The notes: generated from the letters alone by a model not told the origin. A DNA stretch of 64,000 bases from Brachypterus glaber (GCA_958510825.1 OY294044.1:46960626-47024625); one strand, 5' to 3'. Counted from the first letter of the stretch, positions 22,057 to 33,075 are shown. Numbers and translations are program-made.

Positions 22057-22485
22057 GGTGCCAATTTTTTTTTTGCAGGGGCGCCAAGTTTGGTAGAAAC
22101 CGTCAGGGACAAAGCTTTTTTTCTTGAAGGATATTTCAATTTTTTTTTCTATCTAGGGGCGCCAAGTTTGGTAAATACAGTCAGGGACAAAGCTTTTTTT
22201 CATGAAGGTAATTTTTGGGGCGCCAATTTACTTTTGTATGTAGGGGCGCCAAGGTTGGTAGAAACCGTCAGGGACCAAGCTTTTTTTCTTGAAGGTAATT
22301 TTTGGGGATCCAATTTTTTTTTTTGCAGGGGCACCAAGTTTGGTAGAAATAGTCAGGCGTAAAGCTTTTTTTCAGGAAGGTATTTTTTTTGGGCGCCAAT
22401 TTATTTTTGTAGGGGTGCTAACTTTGGTAGAAACCGTCAGGAACAAAGCTTTTTTTCATGAAGGTATTTTTTTTTGAGGATGCCA
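22057..22485. repeat. Tandem repeat, about 80-86 bp unit, five copies
   Basis: Units carry GGGGCGCCAAGTTTGGTAG, AAACCGTCAGGGACAAAGC and a T-rich GAAGGT stretch, starting at about 22,078, 22,156, 22,242, 22,328 and 22,412. ORFs in this block are repeat artefacts. Confidence 0.85.
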
Positions 22486-22629
22486 CCCTGGGAGCTGAGC
22501 CCCCCCTAGATTTTTTTCTGGTTACGGCCCTGTTTTTGATAGGCTCAGGTAAAATATTATAATACATCCTGCATGCATAATATGGTGATTTTTTATACAT
22601 ACATAATTTAAACTTTTTGTGTCTGAATA

Positions 22630-22767
22630 AGGGCCACTTGCACCAACTTAACTTTAACTTTAAACGTGGATTAAATTGACGTTCAACCAATAAGAACGCA
22701 GCATTTTTAACTTAAACTCGGTTTAGTCGAGATAATCCCAGATCAAAAGTTGGTGCAAGTGTCCCTA
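22630..22767 (-). mobile_element. MITE copy A, GGGCCACTTGCACCAA ends
   Basis: Ends AGGGCCACTTGCACCAAC and GTTGGTGCAAGTGTCCCT. The core contains TTAAATTGACGTTCAACCAA. It is inverted relative to the copy at 29,599. Confidence 0.8.
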
Positions 22768-22959
22768 AGTCTCTAATGAGTGTGGGGTAATTATGCACTT
22801 CACCGTTGCTCAATAGTGAGTCTCTATTTTTAAAAACAAATACAAATAAATTAAACAGATATATAGACGTTACAGTTAAAATGCAATTTTCTTTAAAACA
22901 CTCACGGCAAGATTGTTTAAAATCTAAATTAAAAATTATCCTAATCAGTCTTTTCTTCA

Positions 22960-23300
22960 ATACTAAAACATAAAATCATCAACCCCCCATAAGTTTTTTG
23001 TTTTTGGGGGATTACTTTGAAAAACAATAGAGATCTTCCCCTCATAGAACTTGACTTTTCCTGAAAATTTGTCGATCGGATTATTCGTTCTTGAGTTATC
23101 GTGTCTACAAAAAACGTGACATCAGACGGACAGACGGACATTTTCAAAGTTTCTTATTTTTTTCATGAAACACATTTGTATCCAAAATTTTTTTGTCTAA
23201 GACGTGCCAAAAAACGCGTTTTTTGGCGATTTTGGGAAATTCAACTACCGTTTATTAAATACTATTCTAGCGCTACGCGCTGTAAATAGTATAAAAAAAA
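22960..23300. repeat. Dispersed repeat with CGTTCTTGAGTTATCGTG
   Basis: Contains GAAAATTTGTCGATCGGATT, CGTTCTTGAGTTATCGTG (23,086-23,103), GACGGACAGACGGACATTTTC, then TTTTTGGCGATTTTGGGAAATTC. The same order, inverted, lies at 37,270-37,500. Confidence 0.7.
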
Positions 23301-23389
23301 GTTGATTTTGAAATTTAGTTTTTCGATTGATTGCAGAACAAAATAGCTAAGAACCTTTTTTTGTATGCTATACAGAAATTACTATAGTC

Positions 23390-23481
23390 AAAGGAAATAG
23401 TTTTCTAATTTGAAAGGAAATAGTTTTCTAATTTGGAAGGAAATAGTTTTCTAATTTTAAAGGAAATAGTTTTCTACTTTG
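23390..23481. repeat. 23-bp tandem repeat, four units
   Basis: The unit is AAAGGAAATAGTTTTCTAAT plus TTG, nearly perfect over four copies. Confidence 0.85.
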
Positions 23482-23570
23482 AAATTATAATTTCAAATTA
23501 GAAAAGCCCCAAGTGAAAATAATATTAACAGTTTTATAATAATTTATTAGAAAAGTTTTATTAGACTAAT

Positions 23571-24036
23571 CCAATCAAACATTGGTTTGTTAGCCGCCCG
23601 TTGACAAACCCACATTTGGCCTACATACTGAGGAGACATCAGCCGCCCCAAGGGCGCATACGTGAGCCAATGTTGGCAAAACTGCACAGGTCCTACATTT
23701 TCCGCCCGAAGGCCGCTTTAAAGCCAACGATATTTTTTTCTATTTCGATCGTAAAATCGTACATAGGCCAATCTAAGGTCACAGTCTTATGAGCCAACGT
23801 ACGTTGGCCAACCTAAGGCCAATGATATATTTCCAACTTGAAAATTAAAAAAAATATCATTGGCCTTCTGGCGGCCAATGTAGTGCCAACATTGGCCCGT
23901 CGTTTGCGGCCTTAGGGCGGCTGATTCCTTCTCAGTATGTAGGCCCAATGTGGGTTTGCCAACATTGGTCCTATGTAGGAAAAATTGGCCGACAATGTTT
24001 GGCCAACGGACGGCCAACGAACCAATGTTTGCTGGG
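23571..24036. mobile_element. Palindromic MITE rich in CCAATGTTGGC
   Basis: The left arm CAAACATTGGTTTGTTAGCC and the right arm GGCCAACGAACCAATGTTTG form inverted ends. ATATCATTGGCC-type motifs recur on both sides. Noncoding despite two overlapping ORFs. Confidence 0.75.
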
Positions 24037-24880
24037 TTGGGCTCGCAAGGATATACCCTATAGAGATCTCTAGACGTAACTATTTAGGGGTGCCGGTTAG
24101 CGTGAGAGGGGAGGGGGGAGATTTTGAAAAATAGCATAATGTAATTAATGGATGGCCCCTAATTATTTTGTGAACGTGCTAGCTTTACTTTTATAAAATA
24201 TGCAAAGAACGGTATACCTTTCTATAGTTTTTGAGGAATCGTGACTCGTTGGAAGCAAATCTATTAAACTTCCAAATAATTGCAGTAAATGTTGATGGGA
24301 TGAGAAAGTGATTTATTTTTTTTATTATTAATCATCTTCAAATTCCTAGTAGTCCAGTCAAATAACTGTTCCTATGTTAAATTGAAATAAATGTACACAG
24401 GCTGATATTTTAAAGGGTAGTAGTGGATAGTAACAGAACACTCCTGTAGTTTTTCACCGGGTGATTTTCGTAAGGGATGTGCGCTATCTTGAATTTTAGG
24501 GGTGAGTGCGGTTATCTCGCTAAATATGCATCTTACGATGAAAATGCATATAACCAATTTTGTAAGAAGAAAATTTTCAACAATTTTTGTTTTAATCATT
24601 TTTTAAATATATTAATAACAATCGAGTTATAAATATTCAAAAATGGCAATGTTGGGGGTGAAATTTTTTTTTTTCGATTTTTCAGCCAAATTATTCAACG
24701 GAGGATAAAAGTAGTTATAAGCAAAATTGTAGCTCTTGAAATTCTCTATAAGCTTTATATATTATAATTTTCATATGTATTGTTTAGTACGGAATTGAGA
24801 CACATTTGTGCGAAATTTCTTATACGTTTTCTGAATGAATTTATACGAAATTTCATATACGTTTTTTATACGAGTCTAGT
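24037..24880. other. No gene seen
   Basis: A+T-rich, with a short G-rich stretch near 24,105. The 75-codon minus-strand ORF (24,372-24,599) has no recognisable features. Confidence 0.4.
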
Positions 24881-25385
24881 TGAAACTTGAGGACAACGAA
24901 AGTGAAGAAACCGGAAGGCTCCAGATAACTTGATCCATACCAATCCTATAATGTGTATCGAATTAGCTGACTAGCAAGTTATAGCGACAGTATTCCAAGA
25001 AAGCAACTTTATCCATTTAATAAGTTTTGTTAATTGTAGGAAATAAAAGGTGGCGTAAGAATTTTCGCCTTAAAACTCTAATTAAGTCAATATGAATCTG
25101 CTTTAACTTACATGAAAATTCGTATAAAAACATATAGAAATCATATATGAAATTTCGTAAAAAAATGTATAAAAGACATATACGTATTTTCATATTAAAA
25201 CGCAACAATTTGACTTATATGAAAATTCGTATAAAAACATATAGGAATCATATATGAAATCTCGTTTAAAAACATTCTATGTAATTTCGTACAAAACGCA
25301 TAAAAGACATATACGAATTTTCATAACAAAACGTATAAACATATAAAATTCGCATAGACATATAGAAATCAATTACATTTCGTAT
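24881..25385 (-). repeat. Minisatellite-bearing repeat, copy A (inverted)
   Basis: Units of ATATAGAAATCATATATGAA-type sequence, with unique outer sequence (GAGTTTTAAGGCGAAAATTC, AACTTGCTAGTCAGCTAATT in the opposite sense) shared with 32,110-33,075. It is shorter than copy B. Confidence 0.75.
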
Positions 25386-25391
25386 AATAAC

Positions 25392-25469
<78 letters not shown>

Positions 25470-25470
25470 C
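25392..25470. repeat. (AAT)n microsatellite = 3' tail of the non-LTR element
   Basis: About 26 AAT units directly abut the end of the minus-strand retrotransposon, so this is most simply its (ATT)n 3' tail. Confidence 0.85.
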
Positions 25471-25569
25471 CTTTATTCCAGCCCAGAGGGCCATATACAA
25501 AAAATACAAAACATACAAAATATCTACAAGAAAATTAATAATTAGCCAATATACAAAAGTTCAAAAGAG

Positions 25570-27690
25570 CTACCGTCCCCCCATTAAAACTCTACTCCAG
25601 GTATGCCATAGATTGGAACGCCATAGAATGTCACTCCTTAGCAGAGCCACAATAAAGAGGTTGGAAGATTTATACATCCGATCGCGGAACCCAAAAGCCC
25701 GAAATCTACGAATAGCTAGGAAGTCATTAACACGAGCCGTAGCAAACATTTCACTAGCACTAGAAAATCTCGGTATGTTATTTAAGAGTCTAAACGCATT
25801 ATTATAGCACACGCGCAGATTATTCCACCATCCCAGTGTATAATTACACCAAAGTTCGGACATGTAGATCCCTGAGCAATATATTTGAAATAACAGTTTT
25901 TTAATGTCAGAGTTACACTTGGAGAAACGACGGGTTAACATATTAGCACGGACGCAGAGGGCTTTGTACTGTCTCTGAATGTCGAGATTATCGGAGAGAT
26001 CACAGGTTAGAATATGCCCTAAGTATTTGAATTGCGACACTATACTTATAAGACTACCGGGAAGTTTGATCGGGGGCACCACTAAGTCTTTATAATTAGA
26101 AGGTCTGAACACCATGGCACAGGTTTTGTTGACATTATATACAAGGTGGTGCTCTACAGCGAAATCTTCACATATCCTAATGAGTTTATACAGTCCCTCA
26201 AGGGAAGGGCACAGCAGAACCATATCATCCGCATAGCTAAGGCAGTTAATTAGCACTCCATTGATATAGCACCCAACACCGGAGAGTTTTAGACGAAGGT
26301 GAAGACTGTCGATGTAGGCATTAAATACATCAGGTGAAAGAAGGCTACCCTGACGCACACCATTTCTGATATAGAACGGTGGAGATAAACTGGAACCCCA
26401 TCTGGCAACTCCGACTACGTTATTGTTCCAATGCGACAAAAGCCGCAACCAGAGAGAAGGCGCTCCTCGCTCCTTAAGAATCTTCATGAGGGTTGGATGA
26501 TGTACTCGGTCGAAAGCCTTACTGAGGTCAAGGAATAGAGCATATACAGGAGTTTTCAGGTTGACATAGTATCTAATATCCTTGAGTACAAAAACAGCTT
26601 CGGAGGTTCCTAAATGCTTCTTAAAACCAAACTGGTTAGGTTCTGTGGAGAGAAAGGGGCTGAGCACATTAAGCATTATGATTTCAAAAACTTTAGACAT
26701 AGCCGTAGAAAGAGCACTAGGCCTATAGTTGGACGATGCAGACACGTCTCCAGTCTTATTCTTAAGAACAGGTACAAATATGGTTTTAGTTAGGTCGTTC
26801 GATATAAAACCATGACGTAACATTGTTGTAAAACAAATGCTAAGAAGAACGGAGACTCTTTTACCAGAATATATCAGGTGTTCAGGGCAAATGCTACGCT
26901 TAAGGGATTTGATTGCATTTCCAACTTCCAGAGCAGATATTATAGGACACTCATCAGCGAGTAGATTAAATTCATCAGGTACATTATTAGAGGGATATAA
27001 ATTGCCAGAATTTTCAAAGTTGGTACCCCAGAGCTGGGCTATGTCACTTTCTCCTGAGATCCCATCGATAGTAGTGGCTATCGTAGACTTTGTCACAGCC
27101 ATAGACGAGGTAGATTTCCAGAATGAAACAAAGTCTTTGTTACGGAATTTGGTAGCCAATGCATTGGCACGTAGCTGTTCCTCACGAATTCTGGTATTTC
27201 TGAGCGTAGTCTTAAATATAGACTTAAGGACACGCCGCTCCTCATTAATTGGACCATCAGGAGGACGTCCAGCAGCAACCCACTCCAAAAATGCAATATG
27301 CGCAGACCGGTATACGTTAGAAACCTCTTCAGACCAGCCAGGTATCGGCTTACGCCTCTTTATACTCTTCGTTTTAAAAGTAGCTGCTATTGCACATTTA
27401 AGGTTCGATATTATATCAGAGTAAAATTTCGCTATTTCCTCTCTATGAGAGTAGGCATTACATCTAATATTGCTGCAATGAATAGACGAAGGAAGAAGTA
27501 TTTTAGTCATAAATTCGTTAGTATTGTTACCGTATAGATCAGCAAGCTGTTCGCAGTTCTTTGTCCAGTTTAGAGAATTCCCAGAACTAACAGTAGTTAC
27601 AGCCAAAGAAGGCAGATTATCTATCTTAAGTGTCATAGATAGAGGAAAGTGATCAGATGGATTAGTATCGTAGATTACTTTTGTTTCCAA
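25570..27690 (-). CDS. Reverse transcriptase part of non-LTR ORF2 (706 codons open)
   Basis: The frame opens with the last endonuclease motif (NPSDHFPLSMTL), so the true protein started upstream. Polymerase motifs are intact: NYRPSALSTAMSKVFE, FLDLSKAFDRVHH (first catalytic Asp), NGVRQGSLLSPDVFNAYI, SYADDMVLLC (catalytic YADD) and FKYLGHIL. The C-terminus runs to FRLLNNIPRFSSASEMF and LMGGR with no stop. In the intact element it would copy RNA at a nicked target. It is uninterrupted, but without a whole endonuclease upstream it is not expected to work in this copy. Confidence 0.88.
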   Translation of the reverse strand: METKVIYDTNPSDHFPLSMTLKIDNLPSLAVTTVSSGNSLNWTKNCEQLADLYGNNTNEFMTKILLPSSIHCSNIRCNAYSHREEIAKFYSDIISNLKCAIAATFKTKSIKRRKPIPGWSEEVSNVYRSAHIAFLEWVAAGRPPDGPINEERRVLKSIFKTTLRNTRIREEQLRANALATKFRNKDFVSFWKSTSSMAVTKSTIATTIDGISGESDIAQLWGTNFENSGNLYPSNNVPDEFNLLADECPIISALEVGNAIKSLKRSICPEHLIYSGKRVSVLLSICFTTMLRHGFISNDLTKTIFVPVLKNKTGDVSASSNYRPSALSTAMSKVFEIIMLNVLSPFLSTEPNQFGFKKHLGTSEAVFVLKDIRYYVNLKTPVYALFLDLSKAFDRVHHPTLMKILKERGAPSLWLRLLSHWNNNVVGVARWGSSLSPPFYIRNGVRQGSLLSPDVFNAYIDSLHLRLKLSGVGCYINGVLINCLSYADDMVLLCPSLEGLYKLIRICEDFAVEHHLVYNVNKTCAMVFRPSNYKDLVVPPIKLPGSLISIVSQFKYLGHILTCDLSDNLDIQRQYKALCVRANMLTRRFSKCNSDIKKLLFQIYCSGIYMSELWCNYTLGWWNNLRVCYNNAFRLLNNIPRFSSASEMFATARVNDFLAIRRFRAFGFRDRMYKSSNLFIVALLRSDILWRSNLWHTWSRVLMGGR

Positions 27691-27723
27691 AACATTGCTA
27701 ATTAAGGAATTCGAGACAATACA

Positions 27724-27978
27724 TGGGATGCATAGCGTAGTGGCTAGCGCGTATGCATAGCAAGTCTACTATCGTGAGTTCGATTCTCACTGGCGCCGAT
27801 TTGCCTTTTTCAGTTAATTAATAATTGAAATTTGGCGAAGGCGATAAGTGAAACGGACACTCCCTAGAAACTGGTTCGAAAGTCAGTATAAGCCAGTGGT
27901 TCCCTCTACTACTAGCCCACACAAGTTCTGGACTTAGGGGATGCTTAATTAAGTAGAATAGTACGAGGTTAAACAAAC
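27724..27978 (+). mobile_element. tRNA-derived SINE-like insertion
   Basis: The first 75 bases are tRNA-like: A box TAGCGTAGTGG (27,733-27,743), B box GAGTTCGATTCTC (27,776-27,788) and a good T-arm (GTGAG/CTCAC); the anticodon arm is poor. A TTTTT run follows at about 27,805 and a non-tRNA body reaches about 27,978. The endonuclease reading frame of the host element is recognisable on both sides, so this is an insertion. A piece of the body (TTTGGCGAAGGCG) recurs near 46,262. I saw no clear target duplication. Confidence 0.65.
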
Positions 27979-28576
27979 AGCCAGGAGGTTGTGTGATGAG
28001 CGTCGCTAATAAAAGTAAAACTGTTGGCGTCAAGTACAGATGTGTCATATATAGATAAGTTCGAGTCGTCACAAAATTGAAGTAATTCAATATAAAAGTT
28101 GGTGAGGGATCTGCGTTGAAGTCGCCTAAGAATATGACATCAGAAGGGTTAACTTCATCAACAATAGCCGCAAAGTTACCCAGTAGATCTACAAAAACTG
28201 GCACATTTTCTTCAGCATATACCGGCATATATATTGTACAGAGCAGAATGCACCTCCCATTGACATTTAGGGTCACTCCAGCTAGGCGATTATTATTGCA
28301 GATGATAGGTTTAACACAGCAAGCAATCTTCTTATTCCATAAGATACCAAGACCACCATAAGGCCTTCCATGAATAATACCCGCACTAGTATCCATAGCC
28401 GACACACCGGTAAAAAGAAAGTTAGGATGAACAGAACCTAGCATAGTCAGGTCCTCCGGAGTCAGCCAGGTTTCTTGGAGACAGCAGATATCATGACTAT
28501 TGCATAAAGCATTAACGGTATTCATTGAGGTTTTAACATTTTTACAGTTATAAGAGACCAGCTTTAGCTTTTTCAT
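27979..28576 (-). pseudogene. Apurinic endonuclease domain of non-LTR ORF2 (broken)
   Basis: Starts MKKLKLVSYNCKNVKTSMNT; family motifs LQETWL, GGLGILW, CTIYMP and FLGDFNADPS are present. After NADPS (about 28,110) the frame shifts; the expected continuation FYIELLQFCDDSNLSIYD to SDAHHTTSWL is found in another frame. The domain is then cut by the insertion at 27,724-27,978 and resumes as CIVSNSLISNVLETK. The open frame continues to 27,818, but its last part is insertion sequence, not endonuclease. Confidence 0.82.
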
Positions 28577-29571
28577 TGCCTTGTTTGAAATAGGTTTTCA
28601 CACTCTCTGACAACAGCTTCCTGTGGCCAAATATCAGGGTTAAAAGCTAAATCAAAAGAACTGTAAGGTATTCCGATTTTAAATGAGTTGAACTCACCAG
28701 TTCTGGTACGAAGGCTTATAATTAGGCAATTTTCTATGCCACACTGATTCAGGTGTGATTTTAAACTTTCAGCAGTTATAGATATATGGATTCTAGAAGC
28801 GAACAGGTATTTAAATTTAGTAAAAGCAGGCAGAGAATTATTTCCGGAACCCAAAATTGTTCTTTTATTAGAAGGGTTTTGATTAGAATGTTTATTACCA
28901 GCTTGACTAAATGCAGAATTAATATTTTTATTAGTAACCGCCTTAGGCTCTATGAAATTACTATCTTCTTGCCTTTTGGATTTTCCATTCAAGAGTACAC
29001 TAGGAGTAGGAGATACCTTAGTAGTGGTTCCGGTTTGTTTGTTGGTGTCGGACGTGTTACTAACACTGTTTGAACGATTAATGCGTTGATTGTTAGGGAG
29101 TTCAGGCGTTGAATAAATTCTCAATCTTTGAGAGCTAGATTGAGAAGCTTTAAGAAGTTTAACTTCTTCCTTTATTGCAGAAAATTCGTTGAAGTTTCCA
29201 AGCTTAATTCTTTCTAGCTCAAATCGTAAGGTAGTAACTGTTTTTAGAAGCGAAGATACGTCGATATAGTCAAAAGTGACCGGAGGCAGAGAAGAAAGAT
29301 TAACAGCGGCAAATTTCGGCAGCTTTGCAGGGTCAGTTTCACGCAAAGTTTTAATTATATCGGTAAGTAAGCGTTTTTTGCGACCTTCTCCCTTTCTAGA
29401 CGCAGGACCATTAAACGTACAATGGGCTGCAAGAACTTATTTAGCTTCTTCAATAACAGCTTCGGAGAAAGTGTTATCACAGAGTTGTACCAATGAGACT
29501 TCATCCAGAGTGTTATATTTTTGTTGAAGAAAGCATAAGACCTCGTTAATAACAAAACCACAACTACATGC
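28573..29571 (-). pseudogene. Non-LTR ORF1 (RNA-binding/structural protein), frameshifted
   Basis: The N-terminal part (from MACSCGFVINEVLCFLQQKY at 29,571) and the C-terminal part (frame 29,346-28,573) are in different frames joined near 29,350-29,440. The C-terminal part ends FASRIHISITAESLKSHLNQ with GIENCLIISLRTRTGEFNSF, the ORF1 fold seen in insect CR1/jockey-like elements. The middle is Ser/Asn/Thr-rich. Its stop codon overlaps the ORF2 start as ATGA. Confidence 0.75.
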
Positions 29572-29598
29572 CATAATTAGCGTGAAAATATAGTCATT

Positions 29599-29738
29599 TA
29601 GGGCCACTTGCACCAACTTTTGGTACGGGATTATCTCAGCCAAACCGAGTTTAAGTTAAAAATGCTGCGTTCTGATTGGTCGGCCGTCAATTTAATCCAA
29701 GTTTACAGTTAAACCATCATTGGTGCAAGTGGCCCTTA
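29599..29738 (+). mobile_element. MITE copy B, GGGCCACTTGCACCAA ends
   Basis: Ends GGGCCACTTGCACCAACTTT and TTGGTGCAAGTGGCCC; the core (CTGCGTTCTGATTGGTCGGC, then GTCAATTTAATCC) matches the copy at 22,630. It abuts the 5' end of the non-LTR element. Confidence 0.8.
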
Positions 29739-29933
29739 GAGAAAAAAATTAAAAGTTGTAGAAAACCGTATAAAAAAGTAAGTCCGGCAACGCCGCTTAA
29801 AAATTTCGACTGGACACTATTATCAGCTCGACTTCAGAAATCAAAACAAACGAAATAAACTCGCGATTTAACAGAACTAAGTATACAAAGGTGTTCACTG
29901 GTGTCTAAAAAGAATGTTTATACACAGAAAGAA

Positions 29934-31689
29934 CCCAGTAAACACTAATGCATGGGCCATTGCTGGCGATTCACATGGTTGCCGGTCCGGGCCATCATTA
30001 GTATACATCAATGGCCCGGCGTTAATATGACCGGTCGGCAAACAGTTTGCCGTCGGTCACTTAGCCGTCACTCGCCAGCAATGGCCCAGAACTGGCCCAA
30101 TATTAATAAAAAATGCTGGCCCAGTGCCTTTTTATAATTGAACCATGCTGGTAATATACCGAATGCCATTAATGGCCCAGCAACATAATACTAATAGAAA
30201 TATTGTGACAGGGTGTAAAAAATACAAAAAAAATATACATCAAAAATATATTTCAAAAATAGAAAATAAACAGAAAAACATTATTTTCTTAAACTTCTTC
30301 TTCTTTAACTGCCGCATTCTTCTTCTCTACATTTGAGGTTTCATGATGTGGAATGCTAAGTGCAGATGAAGATTTCACGATAGCTTTAAGTTTTTCTATT
30401 TTCTATGTTTCCTCCACCTGCAAATTTAGCAATCTCCTCTTTTGTCTTTTACTTTTGTTTGAAAATCCTGATAAGCTGCAAATAGAAATGATACCTACTT
30501 AAGTGTCAATTTTAGTTAAGTCAAACAATGCAGATTATATTTGCAGAAATCTTATTTCATGTTAAATATTTTTAAGAAGAAATATCCAATATTAGTATAG
30601 CCCTGTATATATATTATATTAGGTTTATTAAAATTATACCGTATTTTACCAAAACATTTGTGTTTTTAGTACAAAAACCATCACACAACAGGCGATCTAT
30701 CAAATAAAGCAGTTAGATATCGTAATAAATTTATACATACCTTAAGGTATGGAATTCCATTCTATTAAGAAAAATCCAATATAAGAACAACGCCGAGCAA
30801 AAAGCATAACAACTTCCTAACACCACACTTCTCTTCTCTTTCTTTCGTCCTTTTTGACCAGATACAAGTGTTATAATTGTTTCAAATAAATAAAATTTCT
30901 TCCATCATAACCTCAAAAACATGTGGATAACCCTTATCCAGATTCAACCACTAAATTACATCACATATACTAACTTTTCATTGTAAAATCAATATCAAAA
31001 GTTATAACGATTGTAGATTTAATAATATTTTCTTAACAAACACATTTTTACATAAATTACTTGATGCAGCTGGCACTGAAACTATTTCCGCGTCATGGCA
31101 GAAACGCGGGAATTTTAAATTTGATATAAATCTCTACAAACTATTGAGCTAACTAACATTAATTTAATTAACTTATAGTTCATAATTTTAATTAACTTAA
31201 TTATTATTATATGTTAGTTAAGCTCTTAAGTGCCATATTTTCTGTAAAAATACCTTTATATATTAAAAATATTTTGTAATTTAACTATAGTTATATAGGT
31301 TATAAATATAATTATCTACACACTTTAATTTTTTTAGTTATTTATTTTTGCAAAATTTCATTATTTCTATAGACATATTTCGGGTATACAAATATACTAC
31401 AGTAAAAATAAATATTATCGCCAAAGGGATATCAAATAATAAATAAATCTCGAAATAAATACAAGCAGTTACCCATTATTGGGCCATTGTCATTTGCCCC
31501 CCTAACAGCCATTGCCGTTTCGCCAGCAGTTAGCCAGTAATGGGCCATTATCATTTGCCCCCTAACAGCCATTGCCGTTGCGCCAACGTCTTAAAAGTAT
31601 CTTACCGGCAATGGCATGCCGTTGTCATCATATAGCCGTCGATGCCGGCAATGGCCGTGCAGTTTACCGTACCAGGAGTGTTTACTGGG
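29934..31689. mobile_element. TIR element, 1.76 kb, CCCAGTAAACACT ends
   Basis: Perfect 13-bp inverted ends. G/C-rich GGGCCATTG-type blocks lie at both ends; at 31,465-31,586 a unit of about 60 bp (containing CAGCCATTGCCGTT) is tandemly doubled. The core is A/T-rich without a transposase. The ends resemble those at 23,571-24,036. Confidence 0.7.
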
Positions 31690-32109
31690 AAGTATAAAAG
31701 AATATATAACAGGTAATTTATAACTATTTTCGGTCATTAAGAACCAGCACTGTTGCCGTTGCCACGTACATTTATTGCAATTTACATTTATTATTTGACT
31801 GGCCTATAGGACAATCAGACAAAAGAGGATGTAAGATTATAAGAGTTTGGACCTTTTAGGTTTTATCGGTTACGTAGAGGGTAAAAAATTGTCTAAATTG
31901 CGGTGGCATAACTATTAAACACTCCCTTTACAAAATTTAATAAAGTTAAAAAAATATATATCTTCAGAGCCGTAGCGATGGCAATTTATTTCCTTCTCAT
32001 AAAAATTGCAATAGAGCATGTTATATTAGCAACAAAATAATTTATGAAGAAGTGGATCCGCTTAAGCAAAATTGCTTAATTTGCGGCATCCGCAAGATAT
32101 ACCTGTAAA
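31690..32109. other. No gene seen
   Basis: A+T-rich spacer with no supported ORF. Confidence 0.4.
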
Positions 32110-33075
32110 AAAATTAATTAGGATTCGTATAAAATTCGTACATGAATCTATACGACATGTAATTGATTTCTATATGTCTATGCGAATTTGATATGTTTAT
32201 ACATTTTGTTATGAAAATTCGTATGTCTTTTATGCGTTTTTGTACGAAATTACATGTTTTTATACTAAATTTCATATATGATTTCTATATGTTTTTATAC
32301 GAAATTTCATATATGATTTCTATATGTTTTTATACGAAATTTCATATATGATTTCTATATGTTTTTATGCGAAATTTCATATATGATTTCTATATATTTT
32401 TATATAAAATTTCCTATATGATTCCTATATGTTTTTATACAAATTTTCATGTAAGTTAGATTGTTGCGTTTTAATATGAAAATACGTATATGTCTTTTAT
32501 ACCTTTTTTTACGAAATTACATAGCATGTTTTTTTACGAAATTTCATATATGATTTCTATATGTTTTTATACGAAACTTTATATATGATTTCTATATGTT
32601 TTTATGCGAAATTTCATATATGATTTCTATATATTTTTATATGAAATTTCATATATGATTTCTATATGTTTTTATACGAAATTTGATATACGATTTCTAT
32701 ATGTTTTTATACGAAATTTGATATATGATTTCTATATGTTTTTATACGAAATTATATATACGATTTCTATATGTTTTTATACGAAATTTCATATATAATT
32801 TCTATATGTTTTTATACGAATTTTCATATAAGTTAAAGCAGATTCATATTGATTTTATTAGAGTTTTAAGGCGAAAATTCTAATGCTATAGGTGGCGCCA
32901 CATGTTATTTCCTACCACTAACAAAACTTATTAAATGGGTAAAGTTTGAATACTGTCGTTATAACTTGCTAGTCAGCTAATTCGATACACATTATCGGAA
33001 TGGTATGGATCACGTTATCTGGAACATTCGGGTTTCCTAACTTCTGGTTTCCGCACTTTCGGTGTCCTCAAGTAA
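32110..33075 (+). repeat. Minisatellite-bearing repeat, copy B
   Basis: About 20 units of roughly 33 bp (ATATGATTTCTATATGTTTT plus TATACGAAATTTC) run from 32,140 to 32,840, followed by a non-tandem part to about 33,075. Copy A lies inverted at 24,881-25,385. The ORFs (IYDFYMFLYEIS...) are the repeat read through. Confidence 0.8.

Larger units (their letters stand above)
25471..29597 (-). mobile_element. Non-LTR retrotransposon, about 4.1 kb, nearly full length but broken
   Basis: From 5' to 3' on the minus strand: ORF1 (29,571 to 28,573, one frameshift), ORF2 with apurinic endonuclease (28,576 to 27,979) and reverse transcriptase (27,723 to 25,570), then an (ATT)n tail. ORF1 and ORF2 overlap by ATGA. 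The endonuclease is broken by a frameshift and a SINE-like insertion. It belongs to the broad jockey/CR1/I assemblage; I could not settle the clade. Confidence 0.85.

Noticed and set aside
26837..27424. 195-codon plus-strand ORF
   Set aside because: Antisense shadow of the intact reverse transcriptase frame on the minus strand.
27724..27800. Functional tRNA gene (anticodon loop would read AGC)
   Set aside because: A and B boxes and T-arm are good, but the acceptor stem does not pair and the anticodon stem has a mismatch. A SINE head fits better.
32110..33075. Membrane-like ORFs (IYDFYMFLYEIS repeats)
   Set aside because: They are translations of an A/T-rich minisatellite and occur in both copies of a noncoding repeat.
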